A stretch of DNA of 26,635 nt, taken from positions 1-26,635 of the forward strand of contig JBPCKT010000075.1 in assembly GCA_051004015.1 (NCBI GenBank), read 5' to 3'. The DNA comes from SXOA01 sp051004015. Lineage in GTDB: Bacteria > Planctomycetota > Planctomycetia > Pirellulales > Pirellulaceae. Positions 16,110 to 22,855 of this stretch are shown in pieces (position 1 is the first letter of the stretch; the number at the start of each line of letters is the position of its first letter). The notes under the pieces were generated by a model. It was not told the origin of the DNA, did no database searches, and was given only the letters and a program-made list of their open reading frames with translations. The position numbers and the translations under genes are program-made.

Positions 16110-17021
16110 TCAAAAATATCCTTCTCTTTTCTTCTTCTCCATCGACCCTGCCTCATCGCTGTCGATCAGTCGGCCTTGGCGCTCGGAGAACGTTGTCAGC
16201 AGCATTTCCTGGATGATTTCCGGTAGCGTCGTCGCCGTCGAGTCCACTGCGCCGGAGAGCGGGTAGCAGCCGAGGGTGCGGAAGCGGACCATCCGCATTT
16301 CGGGCTTCTCGCCCGGCTTCATCGGCAGCCGGTCGTCGTCGACCATGATCATGGTGCCGTCGCGCCAGACGATGGGCCGCTGCTTGGCGAAGTAGAGCGG
16401 CACGATGGGAATGTTTTCCAAATGGATGTATTGCCAGACGTCGAGCTCGGTCCAGTTCGAGATCGGGAAGACGCGGATGCTTTCTCCTTTGCGGACCTTG
16501 GTGTTGTACAGGTTCCAAAGCTCCGGCCGTTGGTTTTTTGGGTCCCAGCGGTGGAACTCGTCGCGGAACGAGAATACCCGTTCCTTGGCCCGCGATTTTT
16601 CCTCGTCCCGGCGGGCACCGCCGAAGGCGGCGTCGAACTGGTATTTGTTGAGCGCCTGCTTGAGCCCTTCGGTTTTCATCACGTCCGTATGCACCTTGCT
16701 GCCGTGGGTGATGGGGTTGATTCCCTGTTTCACCCCTTCTTCGTTGACGTGAACGATGAGCTTCAGACCGAGTTCCTTGGCGACGTATTTATCCCGCAGC
16801 TCATACATCTCCTTGAATTTCCAGGTCGTATCGACGTGCATCAGCGGGAACGGGGGCTTGGCGGGGTGGAAGGCCTTGAGGGCCAGGTGAACCATGCAGG
16901 CCGAGTCCTTGCCGATGCTGTAGAGCATGACCGGGTTCTCGAACTCCGCCACCACCTCGCGGATGATATGGATGCTCTCGGCTTCCAGTTGCTTGAGATG
17001 GGTGAGGGAGTAGCCGGGCAT
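16110..17021 (-). CDS. cysD: Sulfate adenylyltransferase subunit 2
   Basis: The catalytic subunit of ATP sulfurylase, which with CysN makes adenylylsulfate (APS) from sulfate and ATP in the cytoplasm. It has 303 residues, almost the same as the E. coli enzyme (302). The start LTHLKQLEAESIHIIREV is nearly identical to family members, and the PP-loop SIGKDS lies at residues 35-40. Also typical are PLMHVDTTWKFKEM, AFGGARRDEEKSRAKERV, FPISNWTELDVWQYI and the C-terminal GRLIDSDEAGSMEKKKREGYF. I chose ATG 17021 because it gives the normal family N-terminus. The frame can be extended to a TTG at 17075, but the extra residues (SPSPEPPSPEP) come from a G-rich repeat. Its usual partner cysN lies 764 bases further on, beyond an inserted gene. 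sulP is 261 bases upstream on the same strand. Confidence 0.95.
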   Translation of the reverse strand: MPGYSLTHLKQLEAESIHIIREVVAEFENPVMLYSIGKDSACMVHLALKAFHPAKPPFPLMHVDTTWKFKEMYELRDKYVAKELGLKLIVHVNEEGVKQGINPITHGSKVHTDVMKTEGLKQALNKYQFDAAFGGARRDEEKSRAKERVFSFRDEFHRWDPKNQRPELWNLYNTKVRKGESIRVFPISNWTELDVWQYIHLENIPIVPLYFAKQRPIVWRDGTMIMVDDDRLPMKPGEKPEMRMVRFRTLGCYPLSGAVDSTATTLPEIIQEMLLTTFSERQGRLIDSDEAGSMEKKKREGYF

Positions 17022-17026
17022 GAAGC

Positions 17027-17060
17027 GGGGTTCGGGGCTGGGGGGTTCGGGACTCGGGGA
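17027..17060. repeat. G-rich GGGG(N)TNGGGG low-complexity repeat before cysD
   Basis: On the plus strand this reads as repeated GGGG blocks separated by TTC, CT or ACTC, ending just before the cysD start codon. It occupies the place of a ribosome binding site. A closely similar run lies inside the kinase gene at 23755-23786. Four or more G-runs at short spacing could form a G-quadruplex on the non-template strand for plus transcription, which is untested. Confidence 0.55.
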
Positions 17061-17135
17061 AGAGTCGGAATGCAAATCTGGACTTGGGGTTACGTTCTGA
17101 GGATCAGAGATTCGTCAGTATAGAAGTTAGGGGGG

Positions 17136-17152
17136 AAACGCTCAACGGCGGC
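17136..17152 (+). repeat. 17-base direct repeat, left copy
   Basis: AAACGCTCAACGGCGGC is identical to 20381-20397 and in the same orientation. About 10 further bases to its left are partly conserved (GTT at 17126-17128 lines up with GTT at 20371-20373). It lies just downstream of the sulP stop. Together the two copies bracket the arsR-csrA-can-sulP genes. Confidence 0.6.
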
Positions 17153-17282
17153 AGGAACTCCAATTTGGCCCGTGGTCAGGACTCGATTGCTGGCTTGAAT
17201 TGTTTTTCGCTTCGCTGGCTCTCCGAACCCTCGCGTTGGCCGGTTTGCCATGCCGTTATGGCTGAAGCAGCTGGGCCAGTGG

Positions 17283-18932
17283 TTACGACCTCTGCGCCGG
17301 GTCGTGGGGCCAATCGGTGACCTGGGCCGCACTGTCGTGCTGCGTCGAATTGCTCCCCTTGCCGTTCGAGTTGCGGCGATGGAAGCGTGTGTTGAGTTCA
17401 TTCCAGTCGATCACCAAGTCGCCTCCCGTCGGCTGGTGCTGCTTTTCCCAATTCGCAAGCAAATCCAAACAGGCGTGGTCAATGTAGTACAGGTTCTCGA
17501 AGAACACATGCAGTTCCGTGGTTGGGCGGACTTTTTCCAGCTCCGAGGCCAATTTCGGCAATGCCATGAAAGTGGCAGCGCCTTCCAAGTGCAACACAGT
17601 CCGGTTGCGCTCGGGATCGTCTTCCAGCCGCACGTCCAAGTGGGAGAACCTGAACAGCAGCTTACCCATCGCCAGCCCGATGCCAACCACGATGCCGGTC
17701 AGCAGATCGACCACGACGACCGTACCCAAGGTCGCCGCATAGATGGCGACTTCCCCTTTGCCAAACTCGAGCAGCTTGCGCACGGCCGCTGGATTCATCA
17801 GCTTGTAGCCGGTGAACACCAACACAGCCGCGAGACTGGAAATGGGGATCAACCGCAGCACTTGCGGCAACAGCACGGCGAAGACGAGCAGCCAGACGCC
17901 GTGCAGGATCGTCGAGGTTCGCGTTCGGCTGCCGGCCAAGACGTTAGCGGAGCTGCGCACGATGACGCCGGTAATGGGCAATGCTCCCACGAATCCGCAC
18001 AGCAGATTGCCGGTTCCCTGGGCCATTAGTTCGCGGTCGTACTTCGTCCGCGAAGCGTGCTGTTGCATCGAGTCCACGGCCGTGGCGGTGAGCAGCGACT
18101 CGGCGCTGGCCACGAACGCCAGCGCCAACCCGGCCAGAAAGATCGGACCGATGGCCTCGATCAAGCTGGGGCCGGCAAGCAGTCTGTTCACGTCACCGAA
18201 AGTAGGCAACTGCATGGCCTCGGTCAAGTTGTCTGGGATCGTGATGTAGTTTGCGTCTGCTCGAAAAATCGCGGCGGCAGCCGTCCCCACGAACACTCCA
18301 AACAGCGGCGCGGGAATGAACTTCAGTTTCTTGGGGCTCAAGGCGGTCCAAAGAATGATCGCAGCGATCGTGAGCACGCCGATGATCGCTGCCGGGCGAT
18401 GATCGGCCTCCGACAGTCCTTTCCAGACCGCCTGCCGCAGCGTCGCCAGATTCATGATTGCGCCAAACTCCTTGCCAGTGCCCGGCGGTTTGTCATCGAC
18501 CATCACATGCAGCTGCCCGGCAAAGATCAGGATGCCGATGCCCGCCAACATCCCTTGAATCACCGCTGGCGAGACGGCTCGAAACCACTGCCCCACATGG
18601 ATTAGGCCGGCGAGCAGTTGAATCGCTCCGGCGATCATCACGATCAGGCCAAGCTTCTCGAACCCATGCTCCTGGATCAACTGGCCCACGATGACTGCCA
18701 GGCCGGCGGCCGGCCCGCTCACCTGCAACGGACAGCCAGCCAGAAAGCCCACCACTAGGCCGCCCACGATGCCGGTGATGATCCCGACCGCCGCCGCCTT
18801 CTCCGGGGGAACGCCGGATGCGATGGCGATGCCCATGCAGAGCGGCAACGCCACAAGAAAGACGACGATGGAGGCTAGGAAGTCTTGCTTGAAGGTATTG
18901 ACCTTTCCCGGCATCATCTTGTCGTTCGCCAT
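17283..18932 (-). CDS. SulP family anion transporter (bicarbonate or sulfate)
   Basis: A 549-residue inner-membrane anion transporter of the SulP (SLC26-like) family. About 11-14 hydrophobic segments span residues 15-430, including family-typical SIVVFLVALPLCMGIAIASG, GFLAGCPLQVSGPAAG and the central LALAFVASAESLLTATAVD with GNLLCGFVGALPITG. A cytoplasmic STAS domain follows at about 435-530 (HLDVRLEDDPERNRTVLHLEGAATF ... NLYYIDHACLDLLANW is its core region). ATG 18932 has AGG six bases upstream. It starts 25 bases after the carbonic anhydrase stop, and SulP-carbonic anhydrase pairs and fusions are known, so bicarbonate is my preferred substrate. However, cysD follows on the same strand 261 bases downstream, so sulfate remains possible. 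The C-terminal tail after residue 520 is polar and probably disordered. Confidence 0.92.
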   Translation of the reverse strand: MANDKMMPGKVNTFKQDFLASIVVFLVALPLCMGIAIASGVPPEKAAAVGIITGIVGGLVVGFLAGCPLQVSGPAAGLAVIVGQLIQEHGFEKLGLIVMIAGAIQLLAGLIHVGQWFRAVSPAVIQGMLAGIGILIFAGQLHVMVDDKPPGTGKEFGAIMNLATLRQAVWKGLSEADHRPAAIIGVLTIAAIILWTALSPKKLKFIPAPLFGVFVGTAAAAIFRADANYITIPDNLTEAMQLPTFGDVNRLLAGPSLIEAIGPIFLAGLALAFVASAESLLTATAVDSMQQHASRTKYDRELMAQGTGNLLCGFVGALPITGVIVRSSANVLAGSRTRTSTILHGVWLLVFAVLLPQVLRLIPISSLAAVLVFTGYKLMNPAAVRKLLEFGKGEVAIYAATLGTVVVVDLLTGIVVGIGLAMGKLLFRFSHLDVRLEDDPERNRTVLHLEGAATFMALPKLASELEKVRPTTELHVFFENLYYIDHACLDLLANWEKQHQPTGGDLVIDWNELNTRFHRRNSNGKGSNSTQHDSAAQVTDWPHDPAQRS

Positions 18933-18957
18933 TGCTGACCTTTCGATAATGGCCGCC

Positions 18958-19626
18958 TCAGATATTGCGGTTAACCCTGCTCGCTGTGGTGTTGGTCGTC
19001 GCGGGGCGGTGCTTCGCCAGTGGGACGAACTGCCCTGACTCTAGCTCGTAGGCGAACACTTCCCCGGTTTCGATTTTGTAGACCCAGCCGTGCAAGTGCA
19101 GGTCGCCGCGCACCAGTCGGGAGCCAACTGCCGGAAGCGTCCGCAGGTTCTCCAACTGCACCAAGACGTTTTCTTCGACCGTGGCAATTAGCAAACGATT
19201 CCCCTCAAGGTGGCCGTAGTTCTCCCGCATGATGCGGCGGGTCGTCTCGGCGTGCGATAACCACGACGAGACGGCAGGCAGTGAAGCGACCTGTTCAGGA
19301 TTCAGCAAGCCCTGCATCGCCCCGCAGTGGGAATGGCCGCAGATAATGATGTCCTTGACGCCGAGTGCGGCCACGGCGAACTCGATGGTCGCTGCTTCAC
19401 CCCCGTTGCCTGCACCATGCGGTGGGACAAGGTTCCCGGCATTGCGAAGGATGAAAAGGTCGCCGGGCTGGGCCTTCGTCAGCAACGTCGGGTCGATGCG
19501 CGAGTCGGAACAGGTGATGAATAGGGTTTCGGGGTGTTGCCCCTTCGCCAATTGCTCAAACAGTCCCTGCAATGGCCGAAAACTCTGGCCTTGAAATTGA
19601 TGGATGCCTTCAATCAGTTTTTGCAT
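18958..19626 (-). CDS. can: Beta-class carbonic anhydrase
   Basis: A zinc enzyme interconverting CO2 and bicarbonate in the cytoplasm. The 222 residues hold the full beta-class active site: Cys39, Asp41 and Arg43 in CSDSR, then His98 and Cys101 in CGHSHCGAM, plus the conserved NAGNLVPP and EFAVAALGVKDIIICGH. Length is normal. ATG 19626 lies inside the last codons of csrA (13-base overlap), with GAGGAT in the csrA coding sequence as a probable ribosome binding site, so its translation is coupled to csrA. sulP follows after 25 bases. Together with SulP it would trap and balance inorganic carbon. The C-terminal 30 residues (from about KHRPATTNT) are polar and probably flexible. The call is firm. 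Confidence 0.95.
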   Translation of the reverse strand: MQKLIEGIHQFQGQSFRPLQGLFEQLAKGQHPETLFITCSDSRIDPTLLTKAQPGDLFILRNAGNLVPPHGAGNGGEAATIEFAVAALGVKDIIICGHSHCGAMQGLLNPEQVASLPAVSSWLSHAETTRRIMRENYGHLEGNRLLIATVEENVLVQLENLRTLPAVGSRLVRGDLHLHGWVYKIETGEVFAYELESGQFVPLAKHRPATTNTTASRVNRNI

Positions 19627-19817
19627 GGTTCGATGTTATCCTCAAGGAAAGGCCGGTCGGATGGTTGTGCGTTTCTCAGTTCCTCTCGGAGAACTGAAAT
19701 GTCAAGGGGAGCAGTCACCCCAAGTCGTACCCTATTGTTGTGAATGGCAACGACCGTCAGTTGGATGGCATCGCCAATGATGATCGTTTCGCCCACTTTG
19801 CGACTCAGGACGAGCAT
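19614..19817 (-). CDS. csrA: CsrA/RsmA family RNA-binding regulator
   Basis: A small dimeric RNA-binding protein that usually blocks or stabilises mRNAs by binding GGA motifs near ribosome binding sites. It has 67 residues. The N-terminus MLVLSRKVGETIIIGD is classic CsrA, followed by the conserved VRLGVTAP and the RNA-contact region ISVLREEL. ATG 19817 has an excellent ribosome binding site (AAGGAG, minus strand, 19831-19826) 8 bases upstream; the frame extends to 19889 but the family N-terminus fixes the start. It lies between arsR (56-base gap) and can (13-base overlap), an unusual place for csrA, which is often near flagellar genes. The GGA motifs in the leaders of csrA and can could make it an operon autoregulator, which is inference. 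The C-terminal 17 residues are variable, as usual. Confidence 0.95.
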   Translation of the reverse strand: MLVLSRKVGETIIIGDAIQLTVVAIHNNRVRLGVTAPLDISVLREELRNAQPSDRPFLEDNIEPCKN

Positions 19818-19873
19818 GGGTTGCACTCCTTGCGGTGTGGTTGTTTGGGAATATTGACCAAGCCAAAGGAAAC

Positions 19874-20227
19874 TCAGTGTGTCGCCCAACCTCGGCGGGT
19901 CTTATCAATGGCTTCCCGAAGCTCCATTGCCGCAACGGTTTCTTTTTCAAGGAACCGGGTCGCTTCCATCAGCCAAGCGGCAATTTTAGGTTGGCGTAGC
20001 TGGTAGAAGACTCGTCGTCCGTCCCGCCGTTCGGAAACAAGCCGGTGCGCACGAAGCAGCATCAGGTGTTGTGACACTCCAGAGTGGCTGATACCCAGGG
20101 CTTCTTGCAGGGAGTTCACGTCCCGCTCTGCATTCCGCAGTTCCTCGATAATGCGGATGCGGTGCGGATGCGAAAGAACGCCCAAAAACTCCGCAAGTTC
20201 CTTAGTCACCAGAACACGGTGAGGCAT
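19874..20227 (-). CDS. ArsR family winged-helix transcriptional regulator
   Basis: A small dimeric DNA-binding repressor. From ATG 20227 it has 117 residues. The winged helix is clear: LAEFLGVLSHPHRIRIIEEL, VNSLQEALGISHSGVSQHLMLLRAHRLV (recognition helix) and ERRDGRRVFYQL (wing). No CxC metal motif of the ArsR/SmtB alpha-3 type is visible and the protein has no cysteine, so a metal or thiol sensor is unlikely; the signal is unknown. I prefer ATG 20227 (GAAAGG 9 bases upstream). An ATG at 20260 would place the start codon inside a perfect palindrome that looks like its own operator. It heads the csrA-can-sulP set on the same strand, so it probably controls these genes. Confidence 0.88.
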   Translation of the reverse strand: MPHRVLVTKELAEFLGVLSHPHRIRIIEELRNAERDVNSLQEALGISHSGVSQHLMLLRAHRLVSERRDGRRVFYQLRQPKIAAWLMEATRFLEKETVAAMELREAIDKTRRGWATH

Positions 20228-20249
20228 AGAGTTCGGCCTTTCGTTCATA

Positions 20250-20267
20250 GATTCAAACATTTGAATC
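20250..20267. promoter_or_regulatory. Perfect palindrome in front of arsR, probable operator
   Basis: GATTCAAA (20250-20257) and TTTGAATC (20260-20267) form a perfect 8-base inverted repeat around a 2-base centre, the 8-2-8 layout seen in several ArsR-family operators. It lies 23 bases before the chosen arsR start. A second imperfect palindrome (ATCGT at 20275-20279, ACGAT at 20286-20290) lies just upstream, and the AT-rich sequence between the two may hold the promoter. Confidence 0.55.
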
Positions 20268-20274
20268 TTAATAT

Positions 20275-20290
20275 ATCGTGATCTTACGAT
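20275..20290. promoter_or_regulatory. Second inverted repeat upstream of arsR
   Basis: ATCGT (20275-20279) and ACGAT (20286-20290) are inverted around a 6-base centre. On the minus strand the site lies upstream of the 8-2-8 palindrome, with AT-rich DNA between them. It may be a second regulator site or part of the promoter. The arms are short, so chance is possible. Confidence 0.3.
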
Positions 20291-20380
20291 AGCGAAACCT
20301 AACTGTCAACTGCGGTCTGGGCGGCAAATGCTCGGGCCGACCATACGATTTTCTGGCTGCTGTCCTTGGAGTTGAGGCGA

Positions 20381-20397
20381 AAACGCTCAACGGCGGC
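20381..20397 (+). repeat. 17-base direct repeat, right copy
   Basis: AAACGCTCAACGGCGGC is identical to 17136-17152, same orientation. Here the sequence to its left allows a hairpin (GTTGAG at 20371-20376 can pair with CTCAAC within the repeat), which the left copy has lost. It lies between the end of the DCC oxidoreductase gene and the arsR promoter, so it marks the upstream boundary of the arsR-csrA-can-sulP set. Confidence 0.6.
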
Positions 20398-20410
20398 TCA
20401 GCGATACGCA

Positions 20411-20833
20411 TTAACGCAAATGAATCTGGCAGGCATCTCCATCGCACGCTTCCCCCGTTTTCCCCGCGATTTTGTAGCGGCGGATGGCGATTTGGCGGTA
20501 GAGCCACTGCCACGCGGGAAGCGAAAACGGAATGTGCAGCAGCGGGGCGAGAGCGTACAGGCGCGGTAGGCGGCGGGTGAAGTAGCGGAAAGCGGCGGCT
20601 CCGGCGTAGTAGGTGCCGCTGGAAGTGACGACGTACATCTGCTTCATCAGCTCGTCGTAAGATAGCCGCGGATAACGCTTTGCAACCTCAGGGTCATGCA
20701 AGGACAGGAACGCGAGCCGCCCTTTTCGGTCCCAGCGGGCCAGTTTTTGCACCTGATTCGTGCAGAAGCGGCAATGGCCGTCGTAGATCACCACGTCGGC
20801 GGCCGGATGTTCGGCAGGGGTGGGAAGTGTCAT
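20411..20833 (-). CDS. DCC family (DUF393) thiol-disulfide oxidoreductase-like protein
   Basis: A 140-residue protein of the DCC/DUF393 family, predicted to have a thioredoxin-like fold. The defining motif, Asp followed by CxxC, is seen at residues 18-24 (YDGHCRFC). It is followed by family-typical LSLHDPEVAKRYP, a segment about using the thiol with small partners (MYVVTSSGTYYAGAAAFRYF), and a hydrophobic C-terminal part (LYALAPLLHIPF, WQWLYRQIAIRRYKI). The C-terminus has another CDGDAC. Members are thought to be redox proteins, but most are uncharacterised. ATG 20833 has no clear ribosome binding site, and a repeat pair begins 4 bases upstream. It lies on the same strand as arsR but is separated from it by a 183-base gap and the 17-base direct repeat, so it is probably not part of that operon. 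Confidence 0.88.
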   Translation of the reverse strand: MTLPTPAEHPAADVVIYDGHCRFCTNQVQKLARWDRKGRLAFLSLHDPEVAKRYPRLSYDELMKQMYVVTSSGTYYAGAAAFRYFTRRLPRLYALAPLLHIPFSLPAWQWLYRQIAIRRYKIAGKTGEACDGDACQIHLR

Positions 20834-20837
20834 GTTT

Positions 20838-20889
20838 GTAGTAACCGGCTTCAGCCGGTTAAGCTTAACCCGCTGAAGCGGGTTACTAC
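20838..20889. repeat. REPIN-like inverted pair of hairpin units (GTAGTAACC family)
   Basis: Two 23-base units in inverted orientation (20838-20860 and 20867-20889) are 6 bases apart. The hairpins are AACCGGC-ttca-GCCGGTT and AACCCGC-tgaa-GCGGGTT. The units differ at two positions, which are partners in one base pair (G-C swapped for C-G), so the hairpin is kept. It sits between the divergent DCC oxidoreductase and coiled-coil genes. Confidence 0.8.
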
Positions 20890-20943
20890 GAGCCGTAACT
20901 CCAACAATTCGCAGCCGCTACCGCTTTTCTTCGGAAAATGCGC

Positions 20944-20949
20944 TATAAT
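20944..20949 (+). promoter_or_regulatory. Candidate -10 element for the coiled-coil membrane protein gene
   Basis: A perfect TATAAT lies 172 bases before the gene at 21121, with no convincing -35 at 17 bases. An inverted repeat AGACTC...GAGTCT (20970-20988) follows in the would-be leader. Weak evidence. Confidence 0.3.
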
Positions 20950-21009
20950 GGGGCGACTCTTGAAACGAAAGACTCTATGAGGGAGTCTCGTTTAGGACGG
21001 CTAATCATG

Positions 21010-21073
21010 CACTAACCCGATGCGCCAGCGAGGGAGTCACTCTTCCCTCCCTCGCTGGCGCTGCGGGTTAGTG
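21010..21073. repeat. REPIN-like long inverted repeat (CACTAACCCG family)
   Basis: Two 26-base arms (21010-21035 and 21048-21073) are inverted with 24 of 26 positions matching and a 12-base spacer; they would form one long hairpin. The unit, containing GCGCCAGCGAGGGA, resembles a repeat I recall as common in planctomycete genomes. It lies 47 bases before the coiled-coil gene, between the candidate promoter and the start, so it could affect expression. Confidence 0.8.
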
Positions 21074-21120
21074 GGAGCGACGCTAAGAAATCGGCACCTG
21101 ACAACAGAAGGACAACGGCC

Positions 21121-22839
21121 ATGGACGTTTTGCAACTGCAAGTGCGGCGGGCTCGGCGGCGTTTGGTGCTGGAGCAATTCATTGCCATTGCCACCTGGTC
21201 CCTCTTCGTCACGCTGCTGGTGGCCGTGGTCGGCGTGGCCATTCCCAAAATCTGGGTCCTCGCCGTCGATAGCCAGACCTGGATGTGGAGCTGGGTCGGC
21301 GGCTCGATGGGTGCCGGCGTTCTGACGGCCATGATTTGGACCTTCTGCGTCCGCCGTAGCGCGCTCGAAGCGGCCATTGAAATCGACCGGCGGTTCGGCC
21401 TCAAGGAGCGCGTCTCCAGCACGCTGGCTCTCGGCCCGGAAGAGCGCGATACCGAAATCGGCAAGGCCCTCGTCACCGACACAGCCCGCCGCGTGGAGCG
21501 AATTGACGTCAAGGATAAATTCCGTCTTTCGCCCAGTTGGCGCAACGCCCTGCCACTATTGCCGGCCGCGATCGTGGCGCTGCTCGCCATTCTGCCCAAT
21601 GCCGTCATGAAGAAGACGGAGGCTTCCACGGAAGTCACGCAGGCCCAGCAGAACGCGATGAAGAAGAAGCTCGTCCTGATGCAGCAGCAGATCATGAAAG
21701 ACCAGACGGAGAAAAAGGGGGACGACGCCAACCTGAAGGACGGCGAGTTCAAGCAGGAGCTGGCCAAAAAGCTCGGCGAGCTGGCGAACAAAGAGAATGT
21801 CGAGCGCAAAGACTCGTTAATCAAGCTGAACGACCTCGCCAAGGAAATCGAAAAGAAGAAGAAAGAATTCGGCGGGGCTGAGGATCTGAAAAAGGAGCTC
21901 GGCAAGCTCAAGGAAATCGAAAAAGGCCCGGCTGACAAGTTTGCGGAAGCCCTCAAGGAAGGGGATCTCGGCAAGGCCCAGGAAGAGCTGAAGAAGCTGG
22001 TGGAAGCGGCCAAGAAGGGGGAGCTGAAGGAAGAAGACAAGAAGGCCCTCGCCAAGCAACTGGAAAAAATCAAGGAGCAGATCGAGCAGAAGAAGGCGCA
22101 GCGGGACCAGGTGAAGAAGGAGCTGGAAGAAGAGGTCAAGCAGAAGATGGCTGCCGGCGACCAGGAAGGGGCGGAAAAGGCCCAGCAGAAGCTCGACGAA
22201 ATGAAGCAAAAAGAAGCCCAGGCCCAGCAGAAGATGGAACAGATGGCCCAGAAGCTCGGCGAGTGCGCCAAGTGCATGAAGGAAGGTGGCGCGGAAGGTA
22301 ACCAGAAAGCCGCCCAGAAGATGGACCAGCTCGCCAAGGACCTAAAGGATCTGGAAAAGGAACTGAAGGAAGTCGAAAACCTGGACGAGATGCTCGACCA
22401 GCTCGCCGACGCGAAAGATGCCATGCAGGGTGACGGCGAGGACGGCAAAAAGGGACAGCAGGACGGCGATGGAGACGGGGAAGACGGGAAGGACGGCAAG
22501 GAAGGGGACAAGCCCGGTAAAGGCAAAACCGGCAAGGGCCGCGGCCAAGGAGAGCGCGATGAAGAAGAGAACAAGACCAACTTCTATGACTCCCGCGTGG
22601 CCGACCAGGCCCGCAAGGACGGCAGGTCGGTGAAGATCGGCGACGCCGGCGGCAAGAACGTCAAAGGCAAGACCAGCATCGAGGTCCGCCAGGAGATTAT
22701 CAGCAACCTTGGCAAAGACCCCGACGCCCAGGACGAAACCGCCCTTCCCCGCGAACAGCGCGAGCACTCCAAGCAGTACTTTGAAAAGTTCCGCAAGGGA
22801 GACGTGGGCAACCTCACCGAGGAACCGGCAACGAAGTAA
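21121..22839 (+). CDS. Lys/Glu-rich coiled-coil membrane protein, function unknown
   Basis: A 572-residue protein. The N-terminal part has three hydrophobic segments (about residues 19-42, 57-76 and 142-160), with a conserved-looking cytoplasmic piece between the second and third (RRSALEAAIEIDRRFGLKERVSSTLAL). Residues about 170-445 are an almost continuous coiled coil, extremely rich in Lys, Glu, Gln and Ala. A Gly/Asp/Lys linker (about 446-485) and a polar C-terminal part (about 490-572) follow. I recall similar proteins from planctomycetes, sometimes near BatA-like genes, but no function; resemblance to DUF4175 is possible. ATG 21121 has AGAAGGA (21106-21112) 8 bases upstream. The long antisense open frame across it is a shadow of its codon use. 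It is probably transcribed alone. The coiled coil suggests a scaffold or spacer at the inner membrane, which is inference. Confidence 0.8.
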   Translation: MDVLQLQVRRARRRLVLEQFIAIATWSLFVTLLVAVVGVAIPKIWVLAVDSQTWMWSWVGGSMGAGVLTAMIWTFCVRRSALEAAIEIDRRFGLKERVSSTLALGPEERDTEIGKALVTDTARRVERIDVKDKFRLSPSWRNALPLLPAAIVALLAILPNAVMKKTEASTEVTQAQQNAMKKKLVLMQQQIMKDQTEKKGDDANLKDGEFKQELAKKLGELANKENVERKDSLIKLNDLAKEIEKKKKEFGGAEDLKKELGKLKEIEKGPADKFAEALKEGDLGKAQEELKKLVEAAKKGELKEEDKKALAKQLEKIKEQIEQKKAQRDQVKKELEEEVKQKMAAGDQEGAEKAQQKLDEMKQKEAQAQQKMEQMAQKLGECAKCMKEGGAEGNQKAAQKMDQLAKDLKDLEKELKEVENLDEMLDQLADAKDAMQGDGEDGKKGQQDGDGDGEDGKDGKEGDKPGKGKTGKGRGQGERDEEENKTNFYDSRVADQARKDGRSVKIGDAGGKNVKGKTSIEVRQEIISNLGKDPDAQDETALPREQREHSKQYFEKFRKGDVGNLTEEPATK

Positions 22840-22855
22840 CGCTTTCCCCCCTCTT

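Noticed and set aside
16110..17075. TTG 17075 as start of cysD
   Set aside because: The extra 18 residues come from the G-rich repeat and are absent from the family; ATG 17021 gives the standard N-terminus and length.
17250..18605. Plus-strand frames across sulP
   Set aside because: Gln/His-rich antisense of hydrophobic membrane segments; no independent support.
21012..22580. 522-residue Ser/Phe-rich open frame antisense to the coiled-coil gene
   Set aside because: The Ser/Phe/Leu composition is the direct antisense of Lys/Glu-rich codons. No motif supports it.
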